Source: Rickettsiales bacterium
GTDB lineage: Bacteria > Pseudomonadota > Alphaproteobacteria > Rickettsiales > JALZUV01
Length of the DNA stretch: 61,671 nt
Direction: 5' to 3'
Assembly (NCBI GenBank): GCA_023301245.1
Contig: JALZUV010000044.1
Location: 1-61,671, forward strand
How positions within the stretch are numbered: position 1 is the stretch's first letter; each line of letters starts with the position of its first letter. Below, piece after piece: positions 24,690 to 35,100 of this stretch. Below the pieces are notes generated by a model. That model was not told the origin of the DNA. It ran no database searches and was given only the letters and a program-made list of their open reading frames with translations. The position numbers and the translations under genes were made by a program.

Positions 24690-24964
24690 ACCCATTAACG
24701 AAAGAGCCACAAAACCGCTGCCCTCGTCGTTTCATCCATGAGGACCCCTTCGAGGTAGCGGTTATATGGGAGCTAAAACAAACCTATGAGGATGGATACC
24801 TCCCTAGTGAGGGGGGCCTCTACCAGCAAAACAATAGGTACGTAGAGTTGCTAGACCTAGTAAAGGCCGTAACCGCTTTATCTGACCAAGAACTGGATGA
24901 AGAGCGTAAACGTAAAAAGGCCAACCCCAATAAGGGACAAACGAATTTACTAAAAAGGCGATAA
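24677..24964 (+). CDS. gpT-like extension, -1 frame
   Basis: The -1 frame is open from before the gpG stop to TAA 24962-24964, four bases before the tape-measure ATG. It has no start codon or ribosome-binding site of its own. It reads GYWVDPLTKEPQNRCPRRF, then EDPFEVAVIWELKQTYEDGY and a basic end (ERKRKKANPNKG). This fills what would otherwise be a 280-bp gap and is the expected C-terminal part of a gpG-T fusion chaperone made by programmed frameshift. Confidence 0.6.
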   Translation, partial: GYWVDPLTKEPQNRCPRRFIHEDPFEVAVIWELKQTYEDGYLPSEGGLYQQNNRYVELLDLVKAVTALSDQELDEERKRKKANPNKGQTNLLKRR

Positions 24965-24968
24965 TATT

Positions 24969-27900
24969 ATGTCATCAGGTTCAGGCGGCGCGGCAGGCCC
25001 ACAATTCGCAGCCATACGAAATGACCTACGGGGCATCGGCTTAGAGTTCGCAGGCATCCATCAAGCGGTGCAGCAAATCAAAGGGACAGTAAACGTATTC
25101 CGTTTGCTAGAGCAACAGCTCGTACTGACCAACTCTGTAGCGGGCGGCACCGTAGAGCAATTCCTACAAATGGAGAAAGTGGCGCGCAGCTTTGCTCTTG
25201 CGTCTACCTTTTCAGCCGCAGAGGCCGCTAACTCATTCTACTTCCTAGCGTCAGCAGGTTTCAGCGTAGAGGAGAGTTTGGCCTCCGCTAACGGCGTGTT
25301 GCTACTAGCACAGGCGACCCTATCCAATATCGGGGAGACCTCAGATATCGTGGCGTCCAACATCCGAGCCTTCGGACTAGAAGCACAAGACGCCTCACGT
25401 ATCTCAAATACACTGGCCGCAACCATCACAAAGTCACAAGCGACCATACAGAAGCTAGGCTTCGCGTTCCGTCAAGTAGGTCCCATTGCCAGCCAAGCGG
25501 GGTTGACCTTTGAGCAAACATCCGCCGCGTTAGGTACGCTATTCGATATCGGTCTACGTGGTGAGCAAGCGGGTACAGCCCTTCGTAACGTCATAGTACG
25601 ATTGCAGGCCCCAACTGGACAAGCTGCGGAACTCATAGAAGCCTTAGGTATTGAGGTCACCGACGCTACGGGTAAGTTCAATGGACTATTCGATATACTA
25701 GAACAACTCGGTAGCAAAAACATATCAGACCAAGACCTATCCTTGTTATTCGGTACAGAGGCCTTATCGGGCGCTAACGCGCTCATAGCGGCCACGGAAG
25801 AGCTAGCGGCGGGGGGTAACAAGCTAAACAACCTAACAGATGCCGTAACAGGCACCGCGACGGCCTACTTGTTAGCACAAAAGCAACTCTCGACCCTCGA
25901 CGGCACAATAAAAATCGCTACATCCAGTTTTAACGATTTACGAATAGGGATGGGCGGATTACTAGCCCCCGTCGTTACGGAAGCCTTGGAGTTATTCATA
26001 GACATATCTCAGGCGTTCCAAGGCAGCTCTGATAGCTCTAAGATTATGACAGCTCAGGTAGCGTTAGCCGTTGGCGGTCTCGTACTAATGACGAAGACCC
26101 TTACAAGCATGGTCCCTTGGCTAACCAACGTAAGTGCGGGCTTCGCTTCCGTATCCGCAGGTGCGACGAGTGTGTCACTAGCAACCAATAATACACGTAA
26201 CCTAGGACGCTCTGCATTAGTAGCTTCACGCGGCATAGGTACACTAGCTGCGGGCATGGGTACGTTGGCCTCTTCTATGTTAGGCCCCGTTGGCGTCGTG
26301 GTAGCGTTGGGTCTTGTAGGTAAAGCCTTGCTCGACTTGCGCAGGTCCTCACAGGATGCTCAGCTAGAAAACATAATAGGGGACTTAGGTTTCGACGAAG
26401 TAAACGCCGACGATGTGTCACGTAGGTTCAAACAGCTTGCGCAACAAACGACCATCGACGAAGAGACAGGCGTAGGCGCTACCAACTCTATCCGCCTTTA
26501 CCAAGAAGAGATTAAGTTACAGAAAGCGGCCCTCCAAGATACTAAGGCAGAGCTGGAAGACCTTCGAGTATCCGCAGACAGTGCCGTAACAGCAGCCGAG
26601 GCGTACACAGAGACCCTAACAAATGAATTGCTTAATGCGTTCGAGCAATTCAACGTAGGTAGTGATAACGGCTTCACAAACTTGCAGAGAGACGAGGGTG
26701 TTAATGCTGCGTTAGACCAATTCCTATTAGAGTTCGGTAACAGTAGCGTAGACTCGATGGAGGGGACGATTAACAGGAACCTAGCCATAACCTTACAAGC
26801 CATCGAAAACAGCACCGTCCCTGACGGGTACAAGAAACAAATGCAGGAAGCTATACAGGCGTCGTTAACGGGCCTATTAGATATCACCGATGAAAACCTT
26901 TTGAATGACTTACGCCGCCAAGCTCGTACAGCCGAGGGCGGAAAAGGGTTCCAAGAGATCATCAAAAGCATAACTACTCTGGACAACGGAGAAGAGCTAT
27001 TCAAACGAAACGCCGAAGACGTTAACCAGCGTATCAGTGATGTAACGGCTGTAATTGAGCGTGAAGAGGCGCGGGTAAAAACTATGACCAACCTCTTCGT
27101 ACAGGAGGTTCGTACATATATAGAAGCCAACGCACAGAATAGCGATGCCGTACTCGAAAGCTATGACGTCATTGTGCGCCTAAATGCAAATTATGAAGAC
27201 GAGCTTAGCAAACGTTTGCTAACGGAGGACGTAACCGCTGCAAGTGAGGCGGGGCGTGTATTCGATATACTACTAAACAATTCTAGTTTCGGTATAACAG
27301 CGGACGACCTACCCGACATAGAGGAAAAGGCTAAATTCAATACACCCCTTATTGACGGCTTCCTAAGTACGTTCGACAAAGCCTTGCGTAAGCAACAGCT
27401 AGAACTCGTACAGGCCATGGCGGACGTATCCACAAACCCTGACGATATACTCGCCGCAGACATAGCCATCCTTAGGCAAGCCCTCGTAAACGATAAAGAG
27501 AACTTCTCCGCCGATGTAGTGAAAGCTTTCGAAGCCTCCCGACTACTTGACGGTAACACAGACATAAGCAAAACAATCGTAGACGCCTTTAAAACGGGAA
27601 CGATTGCCACACAATCAGGTAACGTAGAGTTAGCCAACGGTGCCACAGCCTTTAAGCAAGCCATACTAGACCAGCTATCCGCTGCCATGTTTGCTGACGG
27701 GGGTACGGGGGGAGAGGGTAACATAGCTGCCGCGTCACAACTGATAGACCGTTATACAGACGGCCTAAACGTCATTGGTGCTAGGTTCACACAAGAGGTA
27801 AACGAGACACAGCTAGTGGCGGCAAGAAAAGCCAAACAGGCAACCTTCGCCCTGCGCTTCCCGTTCGAGACACAACTCGCTCTAAACCTAGAGAAGCTAC

Positions 27901-29462
27901 AAGCAGAAGGGGCCGACGCGCTAGCTAACGCAGTGGGTACTCTAGGGGTTGGTGCCGACCAGACAGCGGCTATTAGCGAGGCGGAGTTCGCCCTACGTTC
28001 TCGCAATGAAGCTTTGCGCACGCAATACGAGGGCCTATTCGTAACGCATGTCGTACAGGGAACGGACGAAAGCATAAACGAGGCTTTACGCGCTGCGTTC
28101 TCTGGACGGGACCTAGACGGACTTAGCCTAGGGGACTTGGTAGACAATAAGGATATCTATATATCAAAGGCGCTAGCACTACTCACGGCTACGTTGCCTG
28201 ATGATACGCCTGACTACCAGCAACGCATTGAGCAAGCGCGGCAACTATTGGACAACCTTGCGACACAAGCACAAGCCGAAGGTCAAAAGACAAACAACGT
28301 AATAATGGCCTTATCTCAGGAGCGCCGTAAAGCGATTTCAGACTTCGAAGCCGAGATACGCTTAAACACTGACGAAGCAGTAGCCAGTAAGGCGGCGTTG
28401 CAGGCGTCTATTGCGGAGCTTACGGGGCAGGGGAACCTAACAGACCTAATAATCAATGAGCGACAAACGTCTATCATAGCCGATACCTCTAATGAGATCA
28501 CCTCCATTACTGCCGCGTATGACGAACTCTTACTTCGCGCCTCAGGAGACGTGGATACAACGGCCCTTCTCATAGAGCAAAAGGAATACTTGCTAGAGCT
28601 TACGTTGCAACAAGAGGAAGCTGAGCTACGGTACTACGATAGTGCTGAGGGTAGGTCAGCTGCCTCGCTACAAGCGCAGCAAGCACAAGTAGATTTATTT
28701 ATAAGCCAGAATAGGAATACGGGAACTATCGTGGATGGTATGGCCGCTGCTGCACGACAATTGTCGATAGACTTACCTACTCGTTTTACATTAGGTATGC
28801 AACTCATGCAAACTGGCGTGACAGAATTCTCTTCTATCATGTCTAATACGTTGCTAGGTATGGAGGATGACTTCGCAGGTGCCATGGCTGGTATGCTTCG
28901 TGGGTTTGCACAGATGATACTACAGAACATAATACAGGCACTTGTATTAAAGGCTATCATGTCATTTATACCGGGATTGAATGTGGTATCAGGTATATCG
29001 GGCGCTGGCGCACAGGCAGCTAGTGGGGTAGCACAAGCTACTGGTATACTAGGCTCCCTAGGCGCTACAGGGTCGCCCACACCTAGTGCTAAAGGTAATA
29101 TGTTCGACCCCAACGGACAAATTATAAAAGACTACACGGAATTCAATATGGGATACGGCGGACGGGGTTCGGCAGCGGAGGTAGCACAGGAAGCCATCAT
29201 GCCTATGGGGCGGGATAGCCAAGGACGTCTTGGCGTCATACTTGCCGACGACCACAGAACCGCGACTAACCAAGGGATGGTAGTAAATCACGGCGCTATT
29301 GTGGTGAATGTAGAAAGTAGTGGTGGAAACGAAGAGCAAGATAACGAGCAGGGTAAAGTAATCGCCAAGCAAGTAAGCGAGATGATGAAAGCCCGTGAAC
29401 AAGCATCCATGCAGAAGTCCGCTAAGCGGGGCGATGCAGCAACGAGTAGGATTAGGAACTAG
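24969..29462 (+). CDS. tail tape measure protein
   Basis: 1497 aa. Residues about 40-280 match the TP901-type tape-measure core (STFSAAEAANSFYFLASAGF, then LFGTEALSGANALIAATEEL). Hydrophobic segments lie near residues 355-380 and 420-450 and near residue 1310, with long coiled helices between. It sets tail length; at the usual about 1.5 angstrom per residue this suggests a tail of about 220 nm. It is placed directly after the chaperones. Palindrome site 13 is inside, read as SKRLLT. Confidence 0.9.
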   Translation: MSSGSGGAAGPQFAAIRNDLRGIGLEFAGIHQAVQQIKGTVNVFRLLEQQLVLTNSVAGGTVEQFLQMEKVARSFALASTFSAAEAANSFYFLASAGFSVEESLASANGVLLLAQATLSNIGETSDIVASNIRAFGLEAQDASRISNTLAATITKSQATIQKLGFAFRQVGPIASQAGLTFEQTSAALGTLFDIGLRGEQAGTALRNVIVRLQAPTGQAAELIEALGIEVTDATGKFNGLFDILEQLGSKNISDQDLSLLFGTEALSGANALIAATEELAAGGNKLNNLTDAVTGTATAYLLAQKQLSTLDGTIKIATSSFNDLRIGMGGLLAPVVTEALELFIDISQAFQGSSDSSKIMTAQVALAVGGLVLMTKTLTSMVPWLTNVSAGFASVSAGATSVSLATNNTRNLGRSALVASRGIGTLAAGMGTLASSMLGPVGVVVALGLVGKALLDLRRSSQDAQLENIIGDLGFDEVNADDVSRRFKQLAQQTTIDEETGVGATNSIRLYQEEIKLQKAALQDTKAELEDLRVSADSAVTAAEAYTETLTNELLNAFEQFNVGSDNGFTNLQRDEGVNAALDQFLLEFGNSSVDSMEGTINRNLAITLQAIENSTVPDGYKKQMQEAIQASLTGLLDITDENLLNDLRRQARTAEGGKGFQEIIKSITTLDNGEELFKRNAEDVNQRISDVTAVIEREEARVKTMTNLFVQEVRTYIEANAQNSDAVLESYDVIVRLNANYEDELSKRLLTEDVTAASEAGRVFDILLNNSSFGITADDLPDIEEKAKFNTPLIDGFLSTFDKALRKQQLELVQAMADVSTNPDDILAADIAILRQALVNDKENFSADVVKAFEASRLLDGNTDISKTIVDAFKTGTIATQSGNVELANGATAFKQAILDQLSAAMFADGGTGGEGNIAAASQLIDRYTDGLNVIGARFTQEVNETQLVAARKAKQATFALRFPFETQLALNLEKLQAEGADALANAVGTLGVGADQTAAISEAEFALRSRNEALRTQYEGLFVTHVVQGTDESINEALRAAFSGRDLDGLSLGDLVDNKDIYISKALALLTATLPDDTPDYQQRIEQARQLLDNLATQAQAEGQKTNNVIMALSQERRKAISDFEAEIRLNTDEAVASKAALQASIAELTGQGNLTDLIINERQTSIIADTSNEITSITAAYDELLLRASGDVDTTALLIEQKEYLLELTLQQEEAELRYYDSAEGRSAASLQAQQAQVDLFISQNRNTGTIVDGMAAAARQLSIDLPTRFTLGMQLMQTGVTEFSSIMSNTLLGMEDDFAGAMAGMLRGFAQMILQNIIQALVLKAIMSFIPGLNVVSGISGAGAQAASGVAQATGILGSLGATGSPTPSAKGNMFDPNGQIIKDYTEFNMGYGGRGSAAEVAQEAIMPMGRDSQGRLGVILADDHRTATNQGMVVNHGAIVVNVESSGGNEEQDNEQGKVIAKQVSEMMKAREQASMQKSAKRGDAATSRIRN
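27208..27219. repeat. dispersed palindrome, site 13
   Basis: Perfect GCAAACGTTTGC in the middle of the tape-measure gene, read as KRL. Flanks CTTA and TAAC. Confidence 0.97.
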
Positions 29463-29464
29463 AC

Positions 29465-29824
29465 ATGCCTGAGTTACCCATCACATTATCACCTGCTATT
29501 AAGCCTGACGAAAACTATACAGTAGCTAATAAGCCAAGGGTTCTCGTCAACAAGTTTAATGACGGCTATGCGTCCCATACGGGGGATGGTATCAACAACG
29601 ACTTGGAAACCTTCACGTTGTCTTGGAAAAACCTAACGTACACCACAGAAGGCGAACCTATCTTGAACGTTTTGGTAGAACGTGCGGGATACAAGCCAGT
29701 GCTCTATACGCGGGACGGACAAAGTACGCAGCGGCGATACATAATACCCTCGTGGAGCCACAAGCGGCATGACGGGGTATTCGTTGACATAACGGCTAAG
29801 TTTGAGGAAATCGCTAATGGCTAA
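29465..29824 (+). CDS. minor tail protein, lambda gpM-like
   Basis: 119 aa. The sequence includes RVLVNKFNDGYASHTGDGIN and later RYIIPSWSHKRHDGVFVDIT, in keeping with the phage minor tail (gpM) family that joins tape measure and tail tip. It starts two bases after the tape measure and precedes gpL-, gpK-, gpI- and gpJ-like genes in lambda order. Confidence 0.7.
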   Translation: MPELPITLSPAIKPDENYTVANKPRVLVNKFNDGYASHTGDGINNDLETFTLSWKNLTYTTEGEPILNVLVERAGYKPVLYTRDGQSTQRRYIIPSWSHKRHDGVFVDITAKFEEIANG

Positions 29825-30533
29825 CGAATTTGAAAGAGACGTACAGTCACTACACAGTGGCGTGCGTGTAGAGCTATATGCGCTAGACTTAACCTACATA
29901 GGCTTTAACGAGGTTTTGTACTTCACACCGTCCAACTTTGGGAGCGCAGCCGTATCATTCAAGGGGCAGGTCTACACAAACGCATCCTTGAAAGCGTCTG
30001 GGTTTAAGAAAACCAAGGGCGAAGACTTTGCGGAACCCACACTCAGTGTCGGTAACGTCGGGGGACTTGCAGCTGGTCTACTATCAGCTTACGAAGGCCT
30101 CATAGGCGCACAGCTTACACGGACTATAACGCTAGCAAAGTACCTAGACGGAGGAGCCAACGCAGCTACACCCGCAAGTCACTTGCCTGAGATATACTGG
30201 GTAGAGCAAAAGCTAAACCACAATAAGCTCGTAGTGGAGTTCAAGCTATCCGCGTTCTTAGACCTTAGCGAAACCAAGCTGCCCCGCCGTCGTGTATTCA
30301 AAAACATATGTGAGCGTGAGTATAGGTTCTGGAACGCGGAAGCTGGCGTATTCTTATACACGGCGGCAGAATGCCCATACGCGGGGGCGAACTACTTTAA
30401 ACGAGATGGTACACCTACCGCCAACCCAGCCGAAGACGCATGCGGCAAAGACTTTTCATCTTGTAGATTGCGCTTCCCTAAGGAAACGTTACCAACATGG
30501 GCATGTCCCGGCGTAAGGAATAGGAGAATATAA
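29817..30533 (+). CDS. tail tip protein, lambda gpL-like
   Basis: 238 aa from the ATG at 29817 (GAGGAA upstream), overlapping the gpM-like gene by 8 nt. An N-terminal beta domain is followed by a C-terminal Cys set: KNICEREYRF, TAAECPYAG, AEDACGKDFSSCRLRF and WACPGVRN, matching the Fe-S cluster-binding C-domain of lambda gpL. It links the tape measure to the gpJ-like tip. Confidence 0.8.
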   Translation: MANEFERDVQSLHSGVRVELYALDLTYIGFNEVLYFTPSNFGSAAVSFKGQVYTNASLKASGFKKTKGEDFAEPTLSVGNVGGLAAGLLSAYEGLIGAQLTRTITLAKYLDGGANAATPASHLPEIYWVEQKLNHNKLVVEFKLSAFLDLSETKLPRRRVFKNICEREYRFWNAEAGVFLYTAAECPYAGANYFKRDGTPTANPAEDACGKDFSSCRLRFPKETLPTWACPGVRNRRI

Positions 30534-31309
30534 TGGAGATCAAAGGTAAACTATATCTCGATATACTCGATCACTACCAAGAGAACGAGAACCGAGAAGT
30601 CTGTGGCGTAATCTACGAGGGTGAGTACATTCGCATTGCAAACGTTTGCGAAACTGAAATCCTTAGAGACGACGACGGAAATCCAATACTTGACGAGAGC
30701 GGGAACGAGCAACCCAAGTCCCTAGACAACTTCGAATTCTCAGAAGCCGATGCTGCGGAGTGGGTATACTCTAAGAAAGCGGAAGCCCTCGTACATACGC
30801 ATGTAAACGGCAAGCTATATCCCAGCTTAAGAGATCAGCAGAACCAAGTAGCTACGGGCATACCTTGGGTAATCATGGGGCGTACAGCCAATGGAACCAT
30901 AGATCACTTCGTATGGGGCGAGAAAACCGCGTTAGAGCTACCTTTATACGGGCGTCCGTTCCGACATGCGGTCACCGATTGCTATGAAGCGATACGCGCT
31001 TATTACTGGCAGGTCCTACACATTTATTTGGAGCCTGCACCACGCCATAACGATTGGTGGGACCTACCCGATGACCTCTATATGGAGAACTATAAAAAGT
31101 GGGGTTTCCGCGAAGTTGACTTAAATACGGAAACCCCATTGAAAGATGACGTGTTTATGGTAAAGCTAGGGACGACCAAATATAACCATGCAGGTGTTCT
31201 ACTTCACGATAACAGGGGTTACCACCATAGGGCGGGACGACTTTCTGGCGATACGGGAATAGGCCACTACCGTAATGCAGGCCTCAAATTCTATAGGTAC
31301 ATAAAATGA
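30533..31309 (+). CDS. tail tip peptidase, lambda gpK-like (JAMM + NlpC/P60)
   Basis: 258 aa. The N-terminal JAMM metalloprotease motif is complete: E22 in REVCGVI, then VHTHVNG (H88, H90) and YPSLRD (S98, D101). The C-terminal NlpC/P60 domain has the nucleophile in VTDCYEAI (about C147) and the His in NHAGVLLHD (about H221). It is thought to trim the cell wall or tail proteins during tip assembly and entry. Palindrome site 14 is read as ANVC. ATGA overlap with the next gene. Confidence 0.85.
   Translation: MEIKGKLYLDILDHYQENENREVCGVIYEGEYIRIANVCETEILRDDDGNPILDESGNEQPKSLDNFEFSEADAAEWVYSKKAEALVHTHVNGKLYPSLRDQQNQVATGIPWVIMGRTANGTIDHFVWGEKTALELPLYGRPFRHAVTDCYEAIRAYYWQVLHIYLEPAPRHNDWWDLPDDLYMENYKKWGFREVDLNTETPLKDDVFMVKLGTTKYNHAGVLLHDNRGYHHRAGRLSGDTGIGHYRNAGLKFYRYIK
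30638..30649. repeat. dispersed palindrome, site 14
   Basis: Perfect GCAAACGTTTGC in the gpK-like gene, read as ANVC (residues 36-39). Confidence 0.97.
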
Positions 31310-32118
31310 ATACGATACATCTACACGGCTACCTGTCACAATTCGGCACAGGCTTTGAGCTATCCATAAACAGCGTGGGCGAAGCCGTCCGCGCTATCGG
31401 CGTTCAAATATCTGGCTTCCTAGACGCGTTAAAGGACGGGGAATACCGCGTCATACTCGGGTCTTTAGAGACTGATATAAACGACAGCAACCACCTTACG
31501 GAAGACGAACTAGGCATGGCCTTTAATGGGCAGGATATCCACATAGTACCTCACGTTGCGGGAAGTGGCAATGCGGGCCTAAACAAGCTGCTTGTCGGTC
31601 TGGTTATCGTCGGCGCATCCTTCCTAATTCCGGGAGTAGGCTCAGGCCTAGCGGCGGCGTGGGCATCTGGCGCAGGTATCGCAGGTATCGGGGCCATCGG
31701 TGTAACCTATGGTACAATTGGTCTTATTGGCGTAGGCCTAGCTTTGGGCGGTCTTGCCATGTTGATCGCCCCGACACCACAGGCCCCCGACCCCAACGAT
31801 AGCGAGAGTACCCCATCTAACTTCACGTTCACTGGTCCTGTTAATCTGTCAGAGCAAGGCCACGTAATCCCACCCGTTTACGGCAAATTCCGTATGGGGA
31901 CTATTACAGTATCCGCAGAGATGGAAACACAATCCATACAGGCGGGGTACTGGCAATACAGAAATACAGGCGGTGTATTTGGTGGGGGGTTGGATAGGTT
32001 GCTGGGACCTACGTGGGTTGCTTACGACGACAACACCGCATACTCAAACGGGTATGACGCTTACGCACTACAGAGTGCCCAGTTCCCTAACTGGCCTAGC
32101 ACTGCACAACTTATTTAA
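31306..32118 (+). CDS. tail assembly protein, lambda gpI-like
   Basis: 270 aa. A ubiquitin-like N-terminal region (about residues 1-85), a hydrophobic Gly/Ala-rich segment (about 95-160) and a conserved tail (GHVIPPVYGKFRMGT) are typical of gpI. Coupled to the gpK-like gene by ATGA and followed by gpJ-like after 12 bp. Confidence 0.75.
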   Translation: MNTIHLHGYLSQFGTGFELSINSVGEAVRAIGVQISGFLDALKDGEYRVILGSLETDINDSNHLTEDELGMAFNGQDIHIVPHVAGSGNAGLNKLLVGLVIVGASFLIPGVGSGLAAAWASGAGIAGIGAIGVTYGTIGLIGVGLALGGLAMLIAPTPQAPDPNDSESTPSNFTFTGPVNLSEQGHVIPPVYGKFRMGTITVSAEMETQSIQAGYWQYRNTGGVFGGGLDRLLGPTWVAYDDNTAYSNGYDAYALQSAQFPNWPSTAQLI

Positions 32119-32130
32119 GAGACTATTGAT

Positions 32131-35100
32131 ATGGCTAAACGTATAGACGAGAATGGCTCATTTATAGCTAGCGGTGCAGGCGGCGGCAAGTCGGGGGGTT
32201 CCAGTTCTCCTACAGAAGCACCTAACAGCCTCAAAGCCAAAAGTGTTGCTCGTATATTAGAGATAATCGCCGAGGGACCTATTAAAGGCCTCGTAGATGG
32301 GGACAAATCCCTATTCTTCAACAAAGTGCCTTATGCTAACGCAGATGGTGGATTAAACTTTGACGGCATATCCTACGCGTTCCTCAATGGTTCCCCTGAC
32401 CAAGAGGCCTTAGAGGGCTTCACAGATATAACCACGACCATATCCGTATCTACAGAGGTGGATAGAAGCACATCTGTCATACGTCGTATAACAAACCCAG
32501 ACGTAGATACGACAGTTGTCACGGTATCCGTACCTAACCTCACAAAGCTTGATAGTAAAACAGGTGACCTTAACGGGTCTCGTGTAGACGTTGCTGTATA
32601 CGTAAAATCAGACGCAGATGCTTCTGGTAGTGTGTACGTCCGTAAAGTTAGGGACATTATACAGGGTAAGACGACATCCACATATGAGCGTGCCTACAGA
32701 ATTCCGTTGGAGGGGGAAGGGCCTTGGGATATCAAGATGGAGCGTATTACAGCTGACAGTTCGTCTAGTACCTTGCAGAATTCTACATTCTTTACTCGTT
32801 ATTCTGAAATCATATCGCATAAGATTGCCTACCAAGATAGTGTAATCCTCGCGACAGAAGTAGACGCCGAACTATTCGGGTCATCCCCGCCATCACGGGC
32901 TGTTGAAATATACGGTCTTCTTGTAAATTACCCGTCCAACTACGACCCAGACACCCGAACCTACACAGGGCTATGGGATGGTACATTTACCTTCGGTTAC
33001 TGTAACAACCCTGCGTGGGTCCTATGGGATATGCTAACCAGTAGGAAGCATGGTGCGAGGCTACCCGCTGCCTACATAGACAAATGGGGTTTCTACGAGG
33101 TTGCTCAATACTCAGACGAGCTTGTAAGCGATGGACTAGGCGGCACAGAGCCACGCTTCACCTTTAACGGCACAGTACAGACGCGGGAAGATGCTTACAA
33201 AGTCATCCAATCCATCGCGTCTATGATGCGTTCCGCGGCCTACTTCTCGACAGGTCTTATACGCCTATCACAAGACAAGCCAGCGGCTCCCGAAAAACTA
33301 TTCAACCAGACCAATGTCATAGGAGACTTCAACTACTCAGGCACCGCCCGTGCAGCACGCCACACCGTAGCGCAAGTACAATGGGTAAACCCTGAGATAG
33401 ACTACGAGAGCGACATAGAAGTGGTCGAGAACCGAGCAGCTATCTTGAAATACGGATACCGTGCGCTAGACCTTACAGCCTTCGGTACAACGTCACGAGG
33501 GCAAGCCCACAGACAGGGCCGTTACGTCTTGGCGACAGAAGAGCTTGAAAGCGAGATCGTACAATTCAAGGTCGGACAAGATAGCGCAGACCTATTGCCC
33601 GGAGATGTCATTCTCGTAAGTGACCCAAGCCAATCAACTGCCGAGGTCGGGGGCCGAAACATTGGCGCAACCCTAACCACACTATCGCTAGATAGACATA
33701 TCGTCGTAGCCCCTACGAAGAATTGCTTCATCACATTCCATCTAGCCGATGGGACGCCTCACGTATCCGCTATCACGAGTGACAACGAGAGTACGAACAT
33801 AGTCACCTTGGTAACGCCAATACCAGACGCGGACTTACTGCCCGACGCACTAAGCTCTATATGGGTTATGTATAACGACGACATAGAGCCTAAGCCGTTC
33901 CGTATTATGGACATAGAAGAAGAGGAACCTAACGAGTATAAAATCGTAGCCTCTCAGTACGCGGAAGAGAAGTTCAATATAGTTGACAACTTCCTTGACA
34001 TTGAAGCGGGGGATAACAGCTATTCCAGCCTCGCCAACCCTACGGCCATTGGCGCAGTAACAGGACTAGACCTATCTTTCCGCTCTCGCTTGCAAGACGG
34101 CAGAGTGCGTATGTACGCCGAGCTTGATTGGGTTCAACCAGACGCCGAGCAAGTGCGCGGCTACGTTGTCTCCTACCAGTACGAAAACAACAACTGGATA
34201 CAATTGCCAGAGGTGCAAACTACAAATATTGAATTGACGGACATCATCGCGGGCGAGTATCGCTTCGTTGTACGTGCCGTTAACATGTTCGGTATCATGT
34301 CCCCTCGTACGGCCATTGACGGGAACTTCGGTAATGCAGACGCGTCTACGCAGGCCCCTATCAGCAACCTATTATCGGAGCTTGGTAACACATTATTCGA
34401 AGGAGCTGATTGCACCGTATCGTGGAATTCCGAGAGTATCGTATCCGATGCGACAGACGTTACGGATGGTAAAGACCCATTCTTTAAACACTTCCTCATA
34501 GACGTTTACAATGCTGAGGGGACAAAGCTTCTACGCAGTGAGACAACCAAGGACACACACTTCAACTACACCTACGCTATGAACGAAGCGGATAACGGCA
34601 GTGCCGTACGGTCTTTCCAAATTCGCGTAGCCTTCGTTGATGTGAACGACAACACTTCCACCTACCTTTCGCAAACGTTTGCGAACCCACAAGCAAATAA
34701 CCCTACGGTTACCGCAGAGGGTCAGAACGGACGAGTGACACTGACTTATCCTAGGCCACTGCACCCTGACTTCTCTGGTCTTAGAGTTCACGCATCCACG
34801 TCACAAGACTTCACGGTTAACGAAGGTAGCATAGTCTATGAGGGGTCGGGAGACCCAAGCTGGCCAGCACCTAGCGGAACCCCCGTCTATTACCGCTACG
34901 CAGCATACGATAGTTTCGGTAAGGACGGCCTTGTATACAGTGCAGAGGGCGTAGTAACCACAACGGCAGTGTCCCTTGACGACATGCCCGTAGAATTCTC
35001 GATCATCGAAGGAGAAATAGCGGCAGCGCAAGCCCAGCTAGACGACCTAGAAGAGGCCTATGGTGACAGCCAAAGTGCAGCCGCATCCACAGCAGCAGCC

